This document shows, piece by piece, positions 46,600 to 58,318 of a DNA stretch of 64,000 bases (position 1 is its first letter; every line of letters begins with the position of its first letter). This DNA is from Theodoxus fluviatilis (taxonomy: Eukaryota; Mollusca; Gastropoda; Cycloneritida; Neritidae). The notes below the pieces were generated by a model. It was not told the origin of the DNA. It saw only the letters and a list, made by a program, of their open reading frames with translations, and did no database searches. The stretch lies in NCBI GenBank assembly GCA_034096865.1, contig JAWQFJ010001799.1:90001-154000 (forward strand), in the 5' to 3' direction. The translations under genes and the position numbers were made by a program.

Positions 46600-47393
46600 G
46601 GCTGAATTTGAATATGAAACTGAAAGTCAATGCGATTCGGTTTCGGCCGTATTCACGTGGTTATGATAGCATGATGGTTATCAAGTGGGCACCGGCAGCG
46701 ATCAAGTCTGTGCATGCATCGATATTTAAAGTCTCAATGGGCAGGCGCTTTCATTAATATATAATTACTGTGCTTGGGCGAGAAGTGACACTCAAACCGG
46801 TGAACTACTTAATAAGTCACAAAATTCATAGAATTCATTCGTTCAAGTGAATCAGCTAAAATCAGTCCGTGGTAACGATCGTGAACATTCAGCGTTACAG
46901 GACGATAAAGATTTAACGATGCTAGCACGATTTAACAATGCTAGCACGGTCGTTCCTTACACCTCAAGCCACAACACTGCAACGAAGCAAGCAAAACTGC
47001 CCCGGTAACAAATGACTATATATATATAATTTGCAGGTGTGGTGTCGTCATCTGCAGCGAGACGCTCCGCAGGTGGGAGCTCGGTGGAGCTAAAACAAAT
47101 CTTATGGTCAAAGCATTTACGTAAAATGTAATTTTTACTGCTATTTAGTAAAGATTTAACGTGCAAAATAACCCTTTAAAGCCTCAAATTAAAATCCTGA
47201 CATATTATCTTTTCTTTCTTATCTGTTTTCGGATTTTTTTGCTTCTCAAAATTTACGCGTTGAACGCATTAGTTTAACTTTTGCAATCACCACGATCGAC
47301 CTTCGCGATGTAAACAGCAGTTGCAGACGGCGTGCGTGCGAAGCAAGTACTGTTGTCTCTTCCATTTGTTGACGCAGCAGCACAACCGGCACA
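46600..47393. promoter_or_regulatory. Candidate bidirectional promoter between H6PD and ISOC2
   Basis: The start codons of the two divergent genes are 794 bp apart. No TATA box is obvious close to either ATG, and 5' UTR ends are not visible. The interval includes a 19-bp direct duplication (about 46916-46953, GATTTAAC..TGCTAGCAC twice) and a short ATATAT run near 47020. Shared promoter function is inferred from spacing only. Confidence 0.4.
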
Positions 47394-50300
47394 ATGACAG
47401 TGTCAAAGCTCGGCAAAGTTGTGCTGAAAAACTCAGCTCTTTTTCTGTGTGATATGCAGGAGAAATTCCGACCAACAATCCAGTTCTACCCTCAAATTTT
47501 GGCCGTGTCCGCACGAATGCTCGCTGCTGCTAAAATCTTGGAAATGCCAGTGATCGTAACGGAACAGTATCCAAGAGGTAAAAAGTAGCCATAGAATAAG
47601 TACTGTTGTCTCTTCCATTTGTTGACGCAGCAGCACAACCGGCACAATGACAGTGTCAAAGCTCGGCAAAGTTGTGCTGAAAAACTCAGCTCTTTTTCTG
47701 TGTGATGTATGCAGGAGAAATTCCGACCAACAATCCAGTTCTACCCTCAAATTTTGGCCGTGTCCGCACGAATGCTCGCTGCTGCTAAAATCTTGGAAAT
47801 GCCAGTGATCGTAACGGAACAGTATCCAAGAGGTAAAAAGTAGCCATAGAATGTCTTCTTTACACCGGAAATTTTACTTTAAATATCGGAATCAACTTTG
47901 TCGACTATCAACTCTATAGCACTGGTGACCTTGCAATTTGGAAGGATGGGGTTAAACCAGGCCAAGGCCTTATCATGTCACTGTGACTTTCGTGTCAAGG
48001 CCTTGTTCATGTCCTATTCACTTCTCTCCCCTCCAAGATAGAATTCTTCGCATTAATCTAGTTGAATATGGAACTCTACGTTGTCTTTACCCCTACATTT
48101 AAGATGCCATAAAATAGTTCAGTGGTCTTTGCAGCAATCTGTCACTAGCCTATAGTATTAGTGATAATGCAAGTTCAGACGTTGCAATTACGGTATATTT
48201 GATTTTGCTTGTGCACATTTTGTCCTTTTCAGCCTTCTGACGCCCCCTTAAAACATCCCCTTCCTCCCCATCAGGCATGCACATCCATCTACTTGTCTTC
48301 CGTATTCGAAGCAGGATATGGGATGTTAACTAAAAACGAAGATTAAAATTACTATATTGGTATCTTGTGATGGAGTCAAAATTGACAGGAAAAAAGGCCA
48401 ACTTTAATGTAAACATAAAATAAAACTTTTATAAAACCAACACTTTTTTAACTTTAAAAACATCAAATTTGAATCAGTGAAGTGTATTATGAGATTTCAT
48501 TATTTTGACTCAGTTCAGCATCTACATGGGATCATACCAAAGGGCATAAAGTTTAAATTTACATGGAAAGGGATTCATTTGCATTCTTTGGGGAAGAAGT
48601 TTGCTCATTGCCATTGGATGTGTTGAATGTTTAAAGAGACCAAGAATTAGATCCCACCCAATATATTCTGTATACATTTACAGCACATGGGAGACAGATT
48701 CGTTGTTTCATGGAAGTTGTATGAGGAGTGTGTCACTCTGTGGTTTGATCATCTCATCACTAGGGTTTTTTGGTCTCTGTGTCTCATTTTCAAATGTTTA
48801 CTAGCATTACATCAACATTTATGTGCATGTTTATTCATCCCTTCCTCCTTTCCATCTATCCATCCATCCATTTATTTGTTCTCTACAGGTCTAGGACCTA
48901 CCTGCTCAGAGTTAGATGTGAAAGGATTCAAGGTATTTCCCAAGACCCAGTTTTCCATGTGCATTTCTGAGGTGAAGGAGGAAATGAAGAAAATGAAAGG
49001 TAAGCCAGGCAAAGCCATGGTCTCCAAGTTTCAAGGACTGAAGGAGTGAATCTGAGATGTGTGTAACGGATCGGGCCTGATGCGCTGGTGGGAACAGTCC
49101 TGAGGTAAATGAATTTGAGAGTCTGAGGAGGAGAGTGATACTACTGCGGAGATGGAGGAGGAGGAAGATGAAGAGGAGGAAGAAGACCGATGAAATTCTG
49201 GTCCTCGAATTGTTAGTAGCTTCATCCTCTTCATCTTCCTCTTCCTCCATCTCCAATCCGCAACTCCCTGGTTTATGCAGACACCATCCAACGGAACACA
49301 GATCACCCCAATCCGCTCGGGCACAAAATCCTTGCAGAACCGTTCCTTTTCCTTCAACGTCACAATCCCGTGACGACATACGTATCCAAGTAAGGGGAGG
49401 GAATTAGATTTAGAAATCGAGAACAGGCCCAAAACGTCGGCTGCTACAGACAATAGAAAAGGGAAATAATAATTATGTAATAATAACGGGAAAACCATTT
49501 GTGGGGGTCACAGTATGATAACTTGGAACTCATTCCTTTGAACTGTACGTTAAACCCCTTCTCTGCAGGTGTAATTTGCAATAGCCCGTGCTGAAGAACA
49601 TTTTTAATGAAAATGTCTGAAGATCAAATCCACTGTGTTCAATCGCTGTCAAGGGAGGTAATTCTGCAAGCCACAGAGTAAATTTTTCAGCAGTGCTGGA
49701 CTATAACATTGAGATTTCATTGAATGTTATATGTTCATTAATGCATATACATGTAACATCAGTAAGAGTGTAAATAGGCCTGACTGTGTATATCCATATT
49801 GCAGTGAAGGGCTTAAATAAATGAAAGGAAATGTATACCATTTTAAAATCCTCTGCTTATATTCTAATGAAAAGAGTTCCTTTCGCTCAACAAATATTTT
49901 GAATTTGCCAACACACATTTACACATACACACAAGCACATGCACAAGCACACACGCACATGCACACACACGCACACACACACACACACATACACACACAC
50001 GCACACACACGCACATGCACACACACACACACACATACACACACGCACACACACCCACACACACACACACATGCATGCACGCATGCACATGCAGATGGAT
50101 ACACATGCTCTCATCATTTACACATGTGGAAAATGTGATGGATGAGTTTACTCTGGATTCGAAGCCAGTTATATTATGTGGCATTGAGCCTCTCTGTAAA
50201 ATGCAGGTTTCTCAGATTTGAAGTCTATTATTTATTTGTCTTTGAAACCCATTGTAGAGTGTGTAGATTTGAAACCAATCATTTTGTAAAACTTTGCGGC

Positions 50301-50998
50301 CCACTGTGGGTATGTGAATGCATTGTAGATCTGAAGTTCGGAAGCTTTTGTCACGACGTATTTTTGGCACTGTAGTTAGTGTTCCAGATCGGAAGTTGCA
50401 TATCCTTCAAAGCCCACTGTAGGATATTAGTGTTCCAGATCTGAAGTTGGTCATCTTGTGTGGAACTGAGGACCACTGTAAAAATGCAAGTTTGTCAGTT
50501 TTGAAGACATTCATCTTTTCAGTATTGTAGCTCGCTGTAGTCGTCTCATGTTCCAGATCTGAAGTCAGTCATCTTGTGTGGCATTGAAGCCCACTGTAAA
50601 AATGCAAGTTTGTCAGTTTTGAAGTCATTCATCTTTTCAGTATTGTAGCTCGCTGTAATCTTCCAAAGTCAGTCATCTTGTGAGGCATTGAAGCTGACTG
50701 TGAGATGCAAGTTTTTCAGTTTTGGAGTCCTTTATTTTTATTGGCATTGCAGCTCATTGAGGGCTATTTGTGTTCCAGATCTGAAGTCGGTTGTCTTGTG
50801 TGGCATTGAAGCCCATGCATGTGTGCAGGCCACAACACTGGACTTGATAGAGGAGAACTACGATGTCCATGTGGTTGTTGATGCAGTGTCAGCTCGCAGC
50901 ATGACAGACAGGTGGGGAAGCTTGTTTTTTGTTGTCACTAATGGAGGAGGAGGAGGAGGAGGAGGAGGAGGAGGAGGAGGAGGAGGAGGAGGAGGAGG

Positions 50999-51033
<35 letters not shown>

Positions 51034-51681
51034 GAGGAGGAGGAGGAGGAGCAGCAGCAGCAGCAAATGAAATTTTGTGGTTAAACCAATAATTCTTATG
51101 CAAGAAATGAATGTTCGGAGATGATGTATTGAGAAGATGAGCCTTCTTTGATGATGAAATATTAGGGGAAATCTGATGAATTGAATGTCAGTCAGCCTAT
51201 AGGGAATGTCATGGTTGCTTCCAGTGTCAGTTTACAGTCACTAACTCTTGGACAGCTTGCCTAACTATATCATTGTTGCCTGTCATTATCAATATTTAAC
51301 ATGACCACTCTATGATTCAATGAGGTAGGATCAGTAACAGCAGGTCTGACTAATTGTATTCTTTCATTAGAGAAAGCGTGACCCTGAAAAGAGTTGTTTA
51401 AGTGCATCGCGTCTGAGCTTGGCATTGACTGGGCGTTAGCTCTGTGTATGGTTATGGGAGCAATGCACTAATATGCTGTTGCCGTTTCCTCTTGCAGGAT
51501 GTTTGCTCTGCAGCGGATGCGAGAGGCAGGTGCTTACCTTACTACCAGCGAGAGCATGCTTCTAGCACTGGTGCGCGATGCCTCCCACCCAAAGTTCCGA
51601 GAGATCCAGAAAATCATCTGGGACTCAGCCCCCGACACTGGTCTGCTGGTAGGGAAGGTGGATGGAGAGACTCCAGTGTGA
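47394..51681 (+). CDS. ISOC2: Isochorismatase domain-containing protein 2-like hydrolase, complete, four exons
   Basis: Small cysteine hydrolase of the isochorismatase/nicotinamidase fold; the physiological substrate of animal ISOC proteins is unsettled. Exons 47394-47577, 48889-48999, 50779-50911 and 51498-51681, all GT-AG and phase-consistent, total 612 bases (203 residues; human ISOC2 is about 205). Family catalytic positions are visible: Asp20 in [10 protein letters not shown], Lys80 in [10 protein letters not shown], and the nucleophile Cys113 in [17 protein letters not shown]. The remainder ([52 protein letters not shown]) is collinear with ISOC2. There is no targeting signal. Oddities: exon 1 is tandemly duplicated with a frameshifted second copy, intron 2 holds an array of exon-3 acceptor copies, and intron 3 begins with an in-frame GGA repeat. 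The cis-peptide region [10 protein letters not shown] is intact. Likely functional. Confidence 0.95.
47598..47852 (+). pseudogene. Tandem duplicate of ISOC2 exon 1 with 2-bp insertion
   Basis: Bases 47345-47597 (253 bp: 5' flank, ATG, coding exon, donor and a little intron) are repeated directly at 47598-47852 (255 bp). The only length difference is an extra GT in the codons for CDMQ, which shifts the frame and destroys the catalytic Asp-Met-Gln context. The GT donor at the exon end is preserved. Joining copy 1 to the 48889 exon gives the intact protein, so copy 2 is probably skipped or non-coding. An assembly artefact from two haplotypes is possible. Confidence 0.85.
49925..50095 (+). repeat. 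(AC)n/(GCAC)n tract in ISOC2 intron 2
   Basis: AC repeats with GCAC and GCAT variants, ending about 60 bp before the acceptor-unit array. Confidence 0.95.
50155..50828 (+). repeat. ~59-bp tandem array of ISOC2 exon-3 acceptor units
   Basis: About twelve degenerate units with starts near 50155, 50214, 50269, 50329, 50388, 50439, 50499, 50557, 50617, 50661, 50720 and 50779. Consensus is a TTCCAG-like acceptor followed by ATCTGAAGTC.GTCATCTTGTGTGGCATTGAAGCCCA. The last unit is the genuine start of exon 3. Several upstream units still read [13 protein letters not shown] or close to it in the exon frame; others have stops or lost the AG. Units end in TGCAG or TGCAAG-type sequence that resembles the acceptor of the next unit. 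Confidence 0.85.
50942..51065 (+). repeat. (GGA)n/(GCA)n trinucleotide tract in ISOC2 intron 3
   Basis: Long GGA run interrupted by a G-run and ending in four or five GCA units, starting about 30 bp past the exon 3 donor. Read in the exon 3 frame it encodes polyglycine then polyalanine before a stop at about 51090. Confidence 0.9.
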
Positions 51682-52779
51682 AGCGCATGGACTTTAGGCA
51701 GACAGAGTTGGCTGGAGTTTATCAGAGAAACGTAAGGTTTCATTGCTAACTAATCAGAATGTTGAATTTGAATGTGATTCCAGTGTGAAACAGTGATTAG
51801 AGATAGAGGGGCAAAGCAGCCAGTCTTCCTATGAAAGGAGTTGATACGTATAGTTGATATGTAAGAACTTACTTTTCAAATACACACTATGCAATAAGTC
51901 TTCTAATTAATTAAAATAATGTACCAGAGAATGAGCAAGACAGACAATTATCATGTCTGTATGCAGTAAATTTAAAAGTTTGTACTTGCATAAGAGTAAA
52001 TTAGAGATGAGTGTTAAAAATCCTAATTGATCAATGGAATAGTTACTACCATCTATATAGGAAGCTGTTACAGGAGATGCTCTCCTATCCAACCTTCTAA
52101 TACGATTTAATGGATATTCTTGTGTAATGTCATCTTTAGTATACCAAATTCTCTTTACTCAGTTGTTTGTTATTTGTCATCAATTTATTGCACAAGCAGT
52201 TGCTTTGAAGTTGAAAATGTGCCATATTTGAAAAAGTAGAGTTTGATGTGGTGCACAGAGTTTGACGTTGAAAATTTCAACTGTCTGAATGCTGAATTGG
52301 AATTTTTTTTTAGCACAGATGGTATGAATGCAAACATTGTTTTCCATCAGCTTGAAACAAATGCTAACGGTTTGATATTTTCATTCCAGTGTCAAATTTG
52401 AGGGAGGAAATGTATCACAAGTGCATTTCCAAATCTTTAATGATCAGCTTGATGGAGTCGGGCTTTGAGGGCATTTGTAGAGTGTATTGTTAAAAATTTA
52501 ATGAGGAGTGATCATGAAAACAAAATACAGTGGAATCATAGCCACAGCACTACATGGGCTGTGCCTCTCATATTGAGAAAGAACCACTTGATAATAGTAA
52601 CCCAGTGATTCATCTCGCAGTTATTCAGATTGTGAGGTATTATTGATCTTGTGTGATTATTGAAATGATTATGTTTCTGTTTTCTTGAAGAAATGCAGAA
52701 CAGTGACCAAATGAGGCAGTGTGTGTGTGTGCATTATCACCGTGTGCTAGTATTTCTTTGGAATTGTCTGCCATAGTTT

Positions 52780-52785
52780 AATAAA
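52780..52785 (+). other. Candidate polyadenylation signal of ISOC2
   Basis: An AATAAA hexamer about 1.1 kb past the ISOC2 stop. It is the first I see that is well placed; others may be used. Confidence 0.4.
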
Positions 52786-52891
52786 CTGAGGTTTGCACCT
52801 CAATATGGACTTCATGGCTGAATTTAATTTTGTGTAGAAACTTGACATTTTTTAACTGTTAAACAATCCATGCTCATCCTGAATGAGAAGG

Positions 52892-52928
<37 letters not shown>

Positions 52929-55900
52929 TGCCAAAATTGATGTTGACCAACATCATCCATCATTCTGAGCTTGTTACAATGACTGACAAGTCCTTTTTTG
53001 AACACTTGAAAGAGCAAAGCCAGTTCATGATGTACTTGTTTATTCTATTTTTTTCCAGCACATTTGTCTCCCAACAAAGCAACAACTGACTGAGACTTGC
53101 CCTTTCCCCCCCACAGACAGCATGGCCTTCCCTTACAAGCAAGAACAAAGTGCAGCAACACATTCAATGTCACCATTATCTGCTTCTAGTAGACATATGC
53201 TTTGTGCTCAGTTTTTGGAGTAACACTACGCACGATGATGAAACCACCGAGGACAGACAATACATGCAGGCAAGTCCTGGATGTCTGGTGGAGTTCAAAA
53301 ATGGCTTGCTATATCAATCAAGGTGTATTGCTTTCATAATACTGAGTTCTCATGTAATGAGTAATCCCTCCCCGAGCCAACAGTCTGGAAATATATGTAC
53401 ACTAATGAAGATTGTACAGCATGGATGAGTAAATGGAGAAACAGGCAACAACTACCCACCCACAGCATGGCCATGTGATGTGCATTGCAGAGACCAGAAG
53501 CCTCACTTACTTTTACCAAATTCATCCAAGTTCATGGAATAATTCAAATGTATCCCTGGGACTTGTGGAATGTCAGTTTGGGTCTACAAAATAGCTTATT
53601 GAACTTGGAGAGCACCGACAAATGTGCAAATTATATTCTGCTTTTGCCTCAACAACAAAAACCGCAGAGGGAAGGAAAGAGTGACAAGGAGGAGGAAGCG
53701 GAGGGCCGCGGTCTGGAGTCTGCTGGAGGCAAACAGTGCTTGACACTGAATACAACACATTGGCAACACCAAATGAAAAAATTACAGCAGTCCTACCAAG
53801 CACACATTCACGCCACAGCAACAGCAACCCTGCGACAGTCGTCATCATCAGCAGCACCATTTACATTTCTTCAAATAAACATTCAAGATATGCTGTGCAG
53901 TCACCTTTTAAATCTGCCTCGCTTGTTTACACTTACACAGAAAGCAATTTACAACAGCAATTACTGCTATAAACACATGGCTATGCTGTGTGTTATACCA
54001 GTGGCTTCAAAAATTGTGGACATACTGGAGGGAAAAAAAACCATACACACACACAAACTAAAATCACAATGGATGCACAACACCGGTGCAACATAATAAT
54101 AATAATCTGTTCCACTTTCCTTCAGAATCGAGCACATTAACTGTGAAGACATTTGTAACATATACACTTCACTCAAACCATCAAAAGTTACATTTGTATT
54201 GATGACTTACTGCTGGCTATAGCCACAAAACTCCGTAGCAGACTCGTTCTGATGTTGCAGAAAATGCCATCATTTATTGTTCATTCTGTTTCATACTTTT
54301 AGATTATTTTCCTGTTTTGAGAGAGATCACAAGCAGTTTTGCTACATTATCAAGTCTCCATCATCACTAAACTGTAGGAGAAGAAAAAAAAATTGCTGAA
54401 GGACTTGCTGAAGTTAATACACTGAACAAAATTATCTGCACATCAAATTTACCCCACAATGAGATTTTGTCATCAAAACCATTGCTATGCATCTGTCACA
54501 TGTCAATCTCATCTAGGGTATGGAATGTAACCTATATTATTTCATCATGCGACACAATTTCAACTTCAAGCAAAGATGTAAGTACCAAAGCATGCATGAC
54601 TTGCCATAAAACCCATCTAGATTTCCAATAGGCAACACATGACCCAAAGTGACATATTGATCTTGTGGACAAATGCAAACGTGGTGGGCTACAATGAATG
54701 ATTGGCCATGATCCCAGAGCTGTTCAATAGCTAGTGAAAGGTCTCGAGTTAGGAAGGAGTGACATACAGAGTTCAGTCAAATGCACCAGCAGACTGGGAG
54801 AGGAGTAAAACCTAAACAGAGGAAGGTTACTGGATTTGAATGTACACACATGATAATGAAATGCAAAGGTATGCAGATGATTCTTTTCTATCTTATCAGT
54901 GCTTGAAAATTTGTCTTTAAAAAATCCTACGTCTGCCACATTATTATCTTGAGGGAAGAAAAAAGAGAAGATAATAAATACTCCCTCAAAAGATTAACCT
55001 GTGGCATTTTCACATTGCCAAACAACATATTTGATCAACCAAGCAGTTCTCACTTCTGAGGCTCAAAAAATGTTAAGCAGCTGGTGAAGGATGGGACTTC
55101 ATTAATCAGCAATAAAACAGTAGCAGTTAATCCAAGCAAATCCTTCCATTGAGTCCACCCATGTTCTCCATACAGTTTGCCAATGAGCTTGGGTGACAAA
55201 TGGGTATATGGCCCAGCAGCAAAAGGAAGGAAAGAAAATGCTTTGACATCAAGATATGGTACATGATTCCCAACACCAGTTTGCCTGCAGGAAGCTGACT
55301 CCACTCCACCCCAAACTACTTGCTAGTGACTTCTATCCACATGTACACAGTACACTGCCTAGGCCAGCTAGCTATGTTTGTATGGCCTTCTCAGCATAGG
55401 AAGTAAATGCAGACAGACATATTGCAATAGATAAGGTGTTATCACACTGGTATGGGCAGTATCCACTCCTAGTGGAACCTGTGAGTTACATCCATGCTTA
55501 TCACTTGCCTATAATGACACAAGTAAAAACCAGATGTAATTAATTGTATGTCTCTTTGACTTTAGTGCGAGAGAGTAATAAGTAGCTACTTGTAGTTAGA
55601 TGATGATGTCAACATGATAACTGACAACCAATACAGCCACAAGAGATGTTTTAGGGTTAAGTATTCTACAGGGAAATTTTTTTTGGCAGTCTGACCTCGA
55701 ATCATCACAACACTGCTGTTACAACCACTACCACCTGGACACTGTCCATGAAAAAAAGACTGAAAAACACAGGGCATGATGAGGAGCAAGTATGGGATGC
55801 AGCAGAGTTCAGGAAACCGTCCAATGAAGCAGTACAGAGCTACGCAAGGAACCCCTGCCTCTCCTGGTGTGAACACTGAAGGTGGAGATTACTTCAATGA

Positions 55901-56363
55901 AATCTAACTGCTACAGCACTTCCTAAGTCTACAGACACAATGCATGCGCAAGTGAGTCAAAGAATCTAAACCTGTAACTCTGCAACTTGACTTAGTACAA
56001 GGTGAGTTTGTCGACTGAAATACCACATTTCTAACTGACCTAATCATCTATTATTTCTACCAATGTCCAGTTTTAACAATTAATCTCAACAACTGTAAAT
56101 TCTCAAGAATCTACTTAGAACCATATATATACGCCACTATTTTTTCCTCCTCCTTTTAATATGTTCACAATGTTAATAAGATATAACAGACAATTCTTCA
56201 AGAGGTGAAGTTAGAGAGATAAAATACAAGTTTTCTGTGGTTTGAATGCACATGGAAAGAAATATGGAAAATTCTCCACACAAAGATTCTTATTTCAGAG
56301 ACACCGACAATCTTGAACTAGTTTCCTTCAAGAAGTGTACCTAGACATTTCATCAGACTGCGG

Positions 56364-56706
56364 GGCACAGTTTCAGGCTGGCAGACAGTTTCAGGCTGAC
56401 AGACGCAGCTTCAGGCTGGCAGACACAGCTTCAAGGCTGGCAGGCACAGCTTCAGGCTGGCAGACAGCTTCAGGCTGGCAGACACAGCTTCAAGGCTGGC
56501 AGGCACAGCTTCAGGCTGGCAGACACAGCTTTAAGGCTGGCAGGCACAGCTTCAGGCTGGCAGACAGCTTCAGGCTGGCAGATACAGCTTTAAGGCTGGC
56601 AGGCACAGCTTCAGGCTGGCAGACACAGCTTCAGGCTGGCAGACAGCTTCAGGCTGGCAGATACAGCTTCAGGCTGGCAGGCACAGCTTCAGGCTGGCAG
56701 ACAAGG
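56364..56706 (+). repeat. ~20-bp tandem repeat (CTTCAGGCTGGCAGACACAG)
   Basis: About 17 units with CAGGCACAG/CAGACAG variants and occasional CTTCAAGG or CTTTAAGG. Probably in the ARFGAP1 3' UTR or just beyond it. Confidence 0.9.
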
Positions 56707-57290
56707 CTCCAATGGAGTGGGGTCTTGCTGTAGCTTACTCCTCAACAACCACAAACCCTGTTTCCCCAAATCCAAACATTTCATTCTCCTTTAAATCCCG
56801 CAACAACACCTCTCTGTTTCAGTAGAGCAAATGGGCAGTACCTGATTCACACACATCTATTTTCTATTCAAATTGTTGCCCCATGGAACTTGAATCTCCA
56901 ACGTCTACAAAGAAAACATTTCTCTACTGATGAAAATGAAGATTAGGGTACAGGTTACCTTTAAGGGCAACTAGTTCCATCTGCCTTCCTTAGTTTCAGC
57001 GTTTTAAGACAAGTCGCCTTATGCTGGCTCTACAGCATCAAGCTATCATCTAAAACTCTCAGAGGAAAAATTTGATTCCTAAATTTTGCTCTCCATCCAT
57101 CCCCAACATTCCAGCTGCTGAAGCAAGAGCATCCCTCTGACTGGCAGCAAACTGCAAGCAGCCCCTCAAAAGTTTGCTCTTCAAGCAGCGGTGGAGCAAA
57201 TCACAAAGTAGCAGTCCTGTAAATGTTGTCAGTTTCATGACTTGTGTAACCATCCAGCATTGAGGTCCGGGATCCTAAACGTCTCTACCT

Positions 57291-58058
57291 TTAGCTAGCC
57301 TTGCCCCCCTTGCCTTGAGATGAGGGGTTCAGATCAAGAGACTGCCACTCATCTTCTTCCTTCTCATCGGCCCAGACCTCATTGTCCCATCCGCTGTTGA
57401 CGTTGCCCGAATCCTCGCTCAGATCCACCAGGTTCCCAACCAAAGGCTCCTTTTGCTTGGCAGGGGAGGTAAATCCGCTGTCCCAGTTGACATCCCCCCA
57501 GCCATCAGTGGTGTCTGTCTTGGCGCCTCCGCTTGGAGACTTGGCCTTCTTGCCTCCCTCCCAGCTGCCCTTGCTCTTTGGTCCCAACTTGGCCTTGGTC
57601 TTCTTGGGGGAGGTCTTGCTGTCATCCTCGTTAAGCCAGGCTTCAAACTCCTCATGCTCGCCCGACTCCCATGAGTCAGGTGTCTTGGCCTTCTTTTTCT
57701 CCTCTCCCCTACCCTCCTGCCAGTCACCCCCCCACTCTCCCCAGGAGTTGTCATCCTCATCCAGCAGCCCCTTCTGGCTGGGGTCCCTGTAAGGAAGAGA
57801 GGCAGGCGTGAATTGAGAGTTTGGGGAAGGAAGCAGTGCTCCAGAGAGAAATGCAGCATGTCATGTGGCATGTGCACACTTCTGTTTCAAAGATTACCAT
57901 TTTGAAATGCATGCAGAGCGTCATCTTTATTTCCCTCCCAAGAAACAAGGACCAACACATGTGTATGGACTGCGATAAATCTATCAAGCCAATAAATGAT
58001 AAATTTACTTTCTGAGAACATTGAAATGGTTCATGCACTGAAGCAAATTGAAATGAAC

Positions 58059-58150
<92 letters not shown>

Positions 58151-58219
58151 AGGGAGGGAGGGAGGCGAATGAACGATTTTATTTCAGAGGCCATCCACCC
58201 ATTTGAATCATGTGTACAA

Positions 58220-58318
<99 letters not shown>

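Larger units (their letters stand above)
51682..57290. other. Convergent interval between ISOC2 and ARFGAP1
   Basis: Probably both 3' UTRs plus intergenic DNA. Contains (AC)n at 52895-52926 and a 20-bp tandem repeat at 56364-56706. The 203-codon frame at 53485-54096 has no recognisable domain and is not called. Confidence 0.6.

Noticed and set aside
49031..49498. 155-codon minus-strand frames with Ser run and [17 protein letters not shown]
   Set aside because: Lies in ISOC2 intron 2; not matched to a family I can name and partly a TCT/TCC repeat. Could be a retroelement scrap.
53485..54096. 203-codon frame on the plus strand
   Set aside because: No recognisable domain, biased low-complexity stretches, probably ARFGAP1/ISOC2 untranslated or intergenic DNA.
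57291..57786. SCYL1 (N-terminal kinase-like) C-terminus as source of the Trp-rich exon
   Set aside because: The upstream same-strand exons (VKEGKILEDMSTG, VGNKGW) match ARFGAP1 and the phases join.
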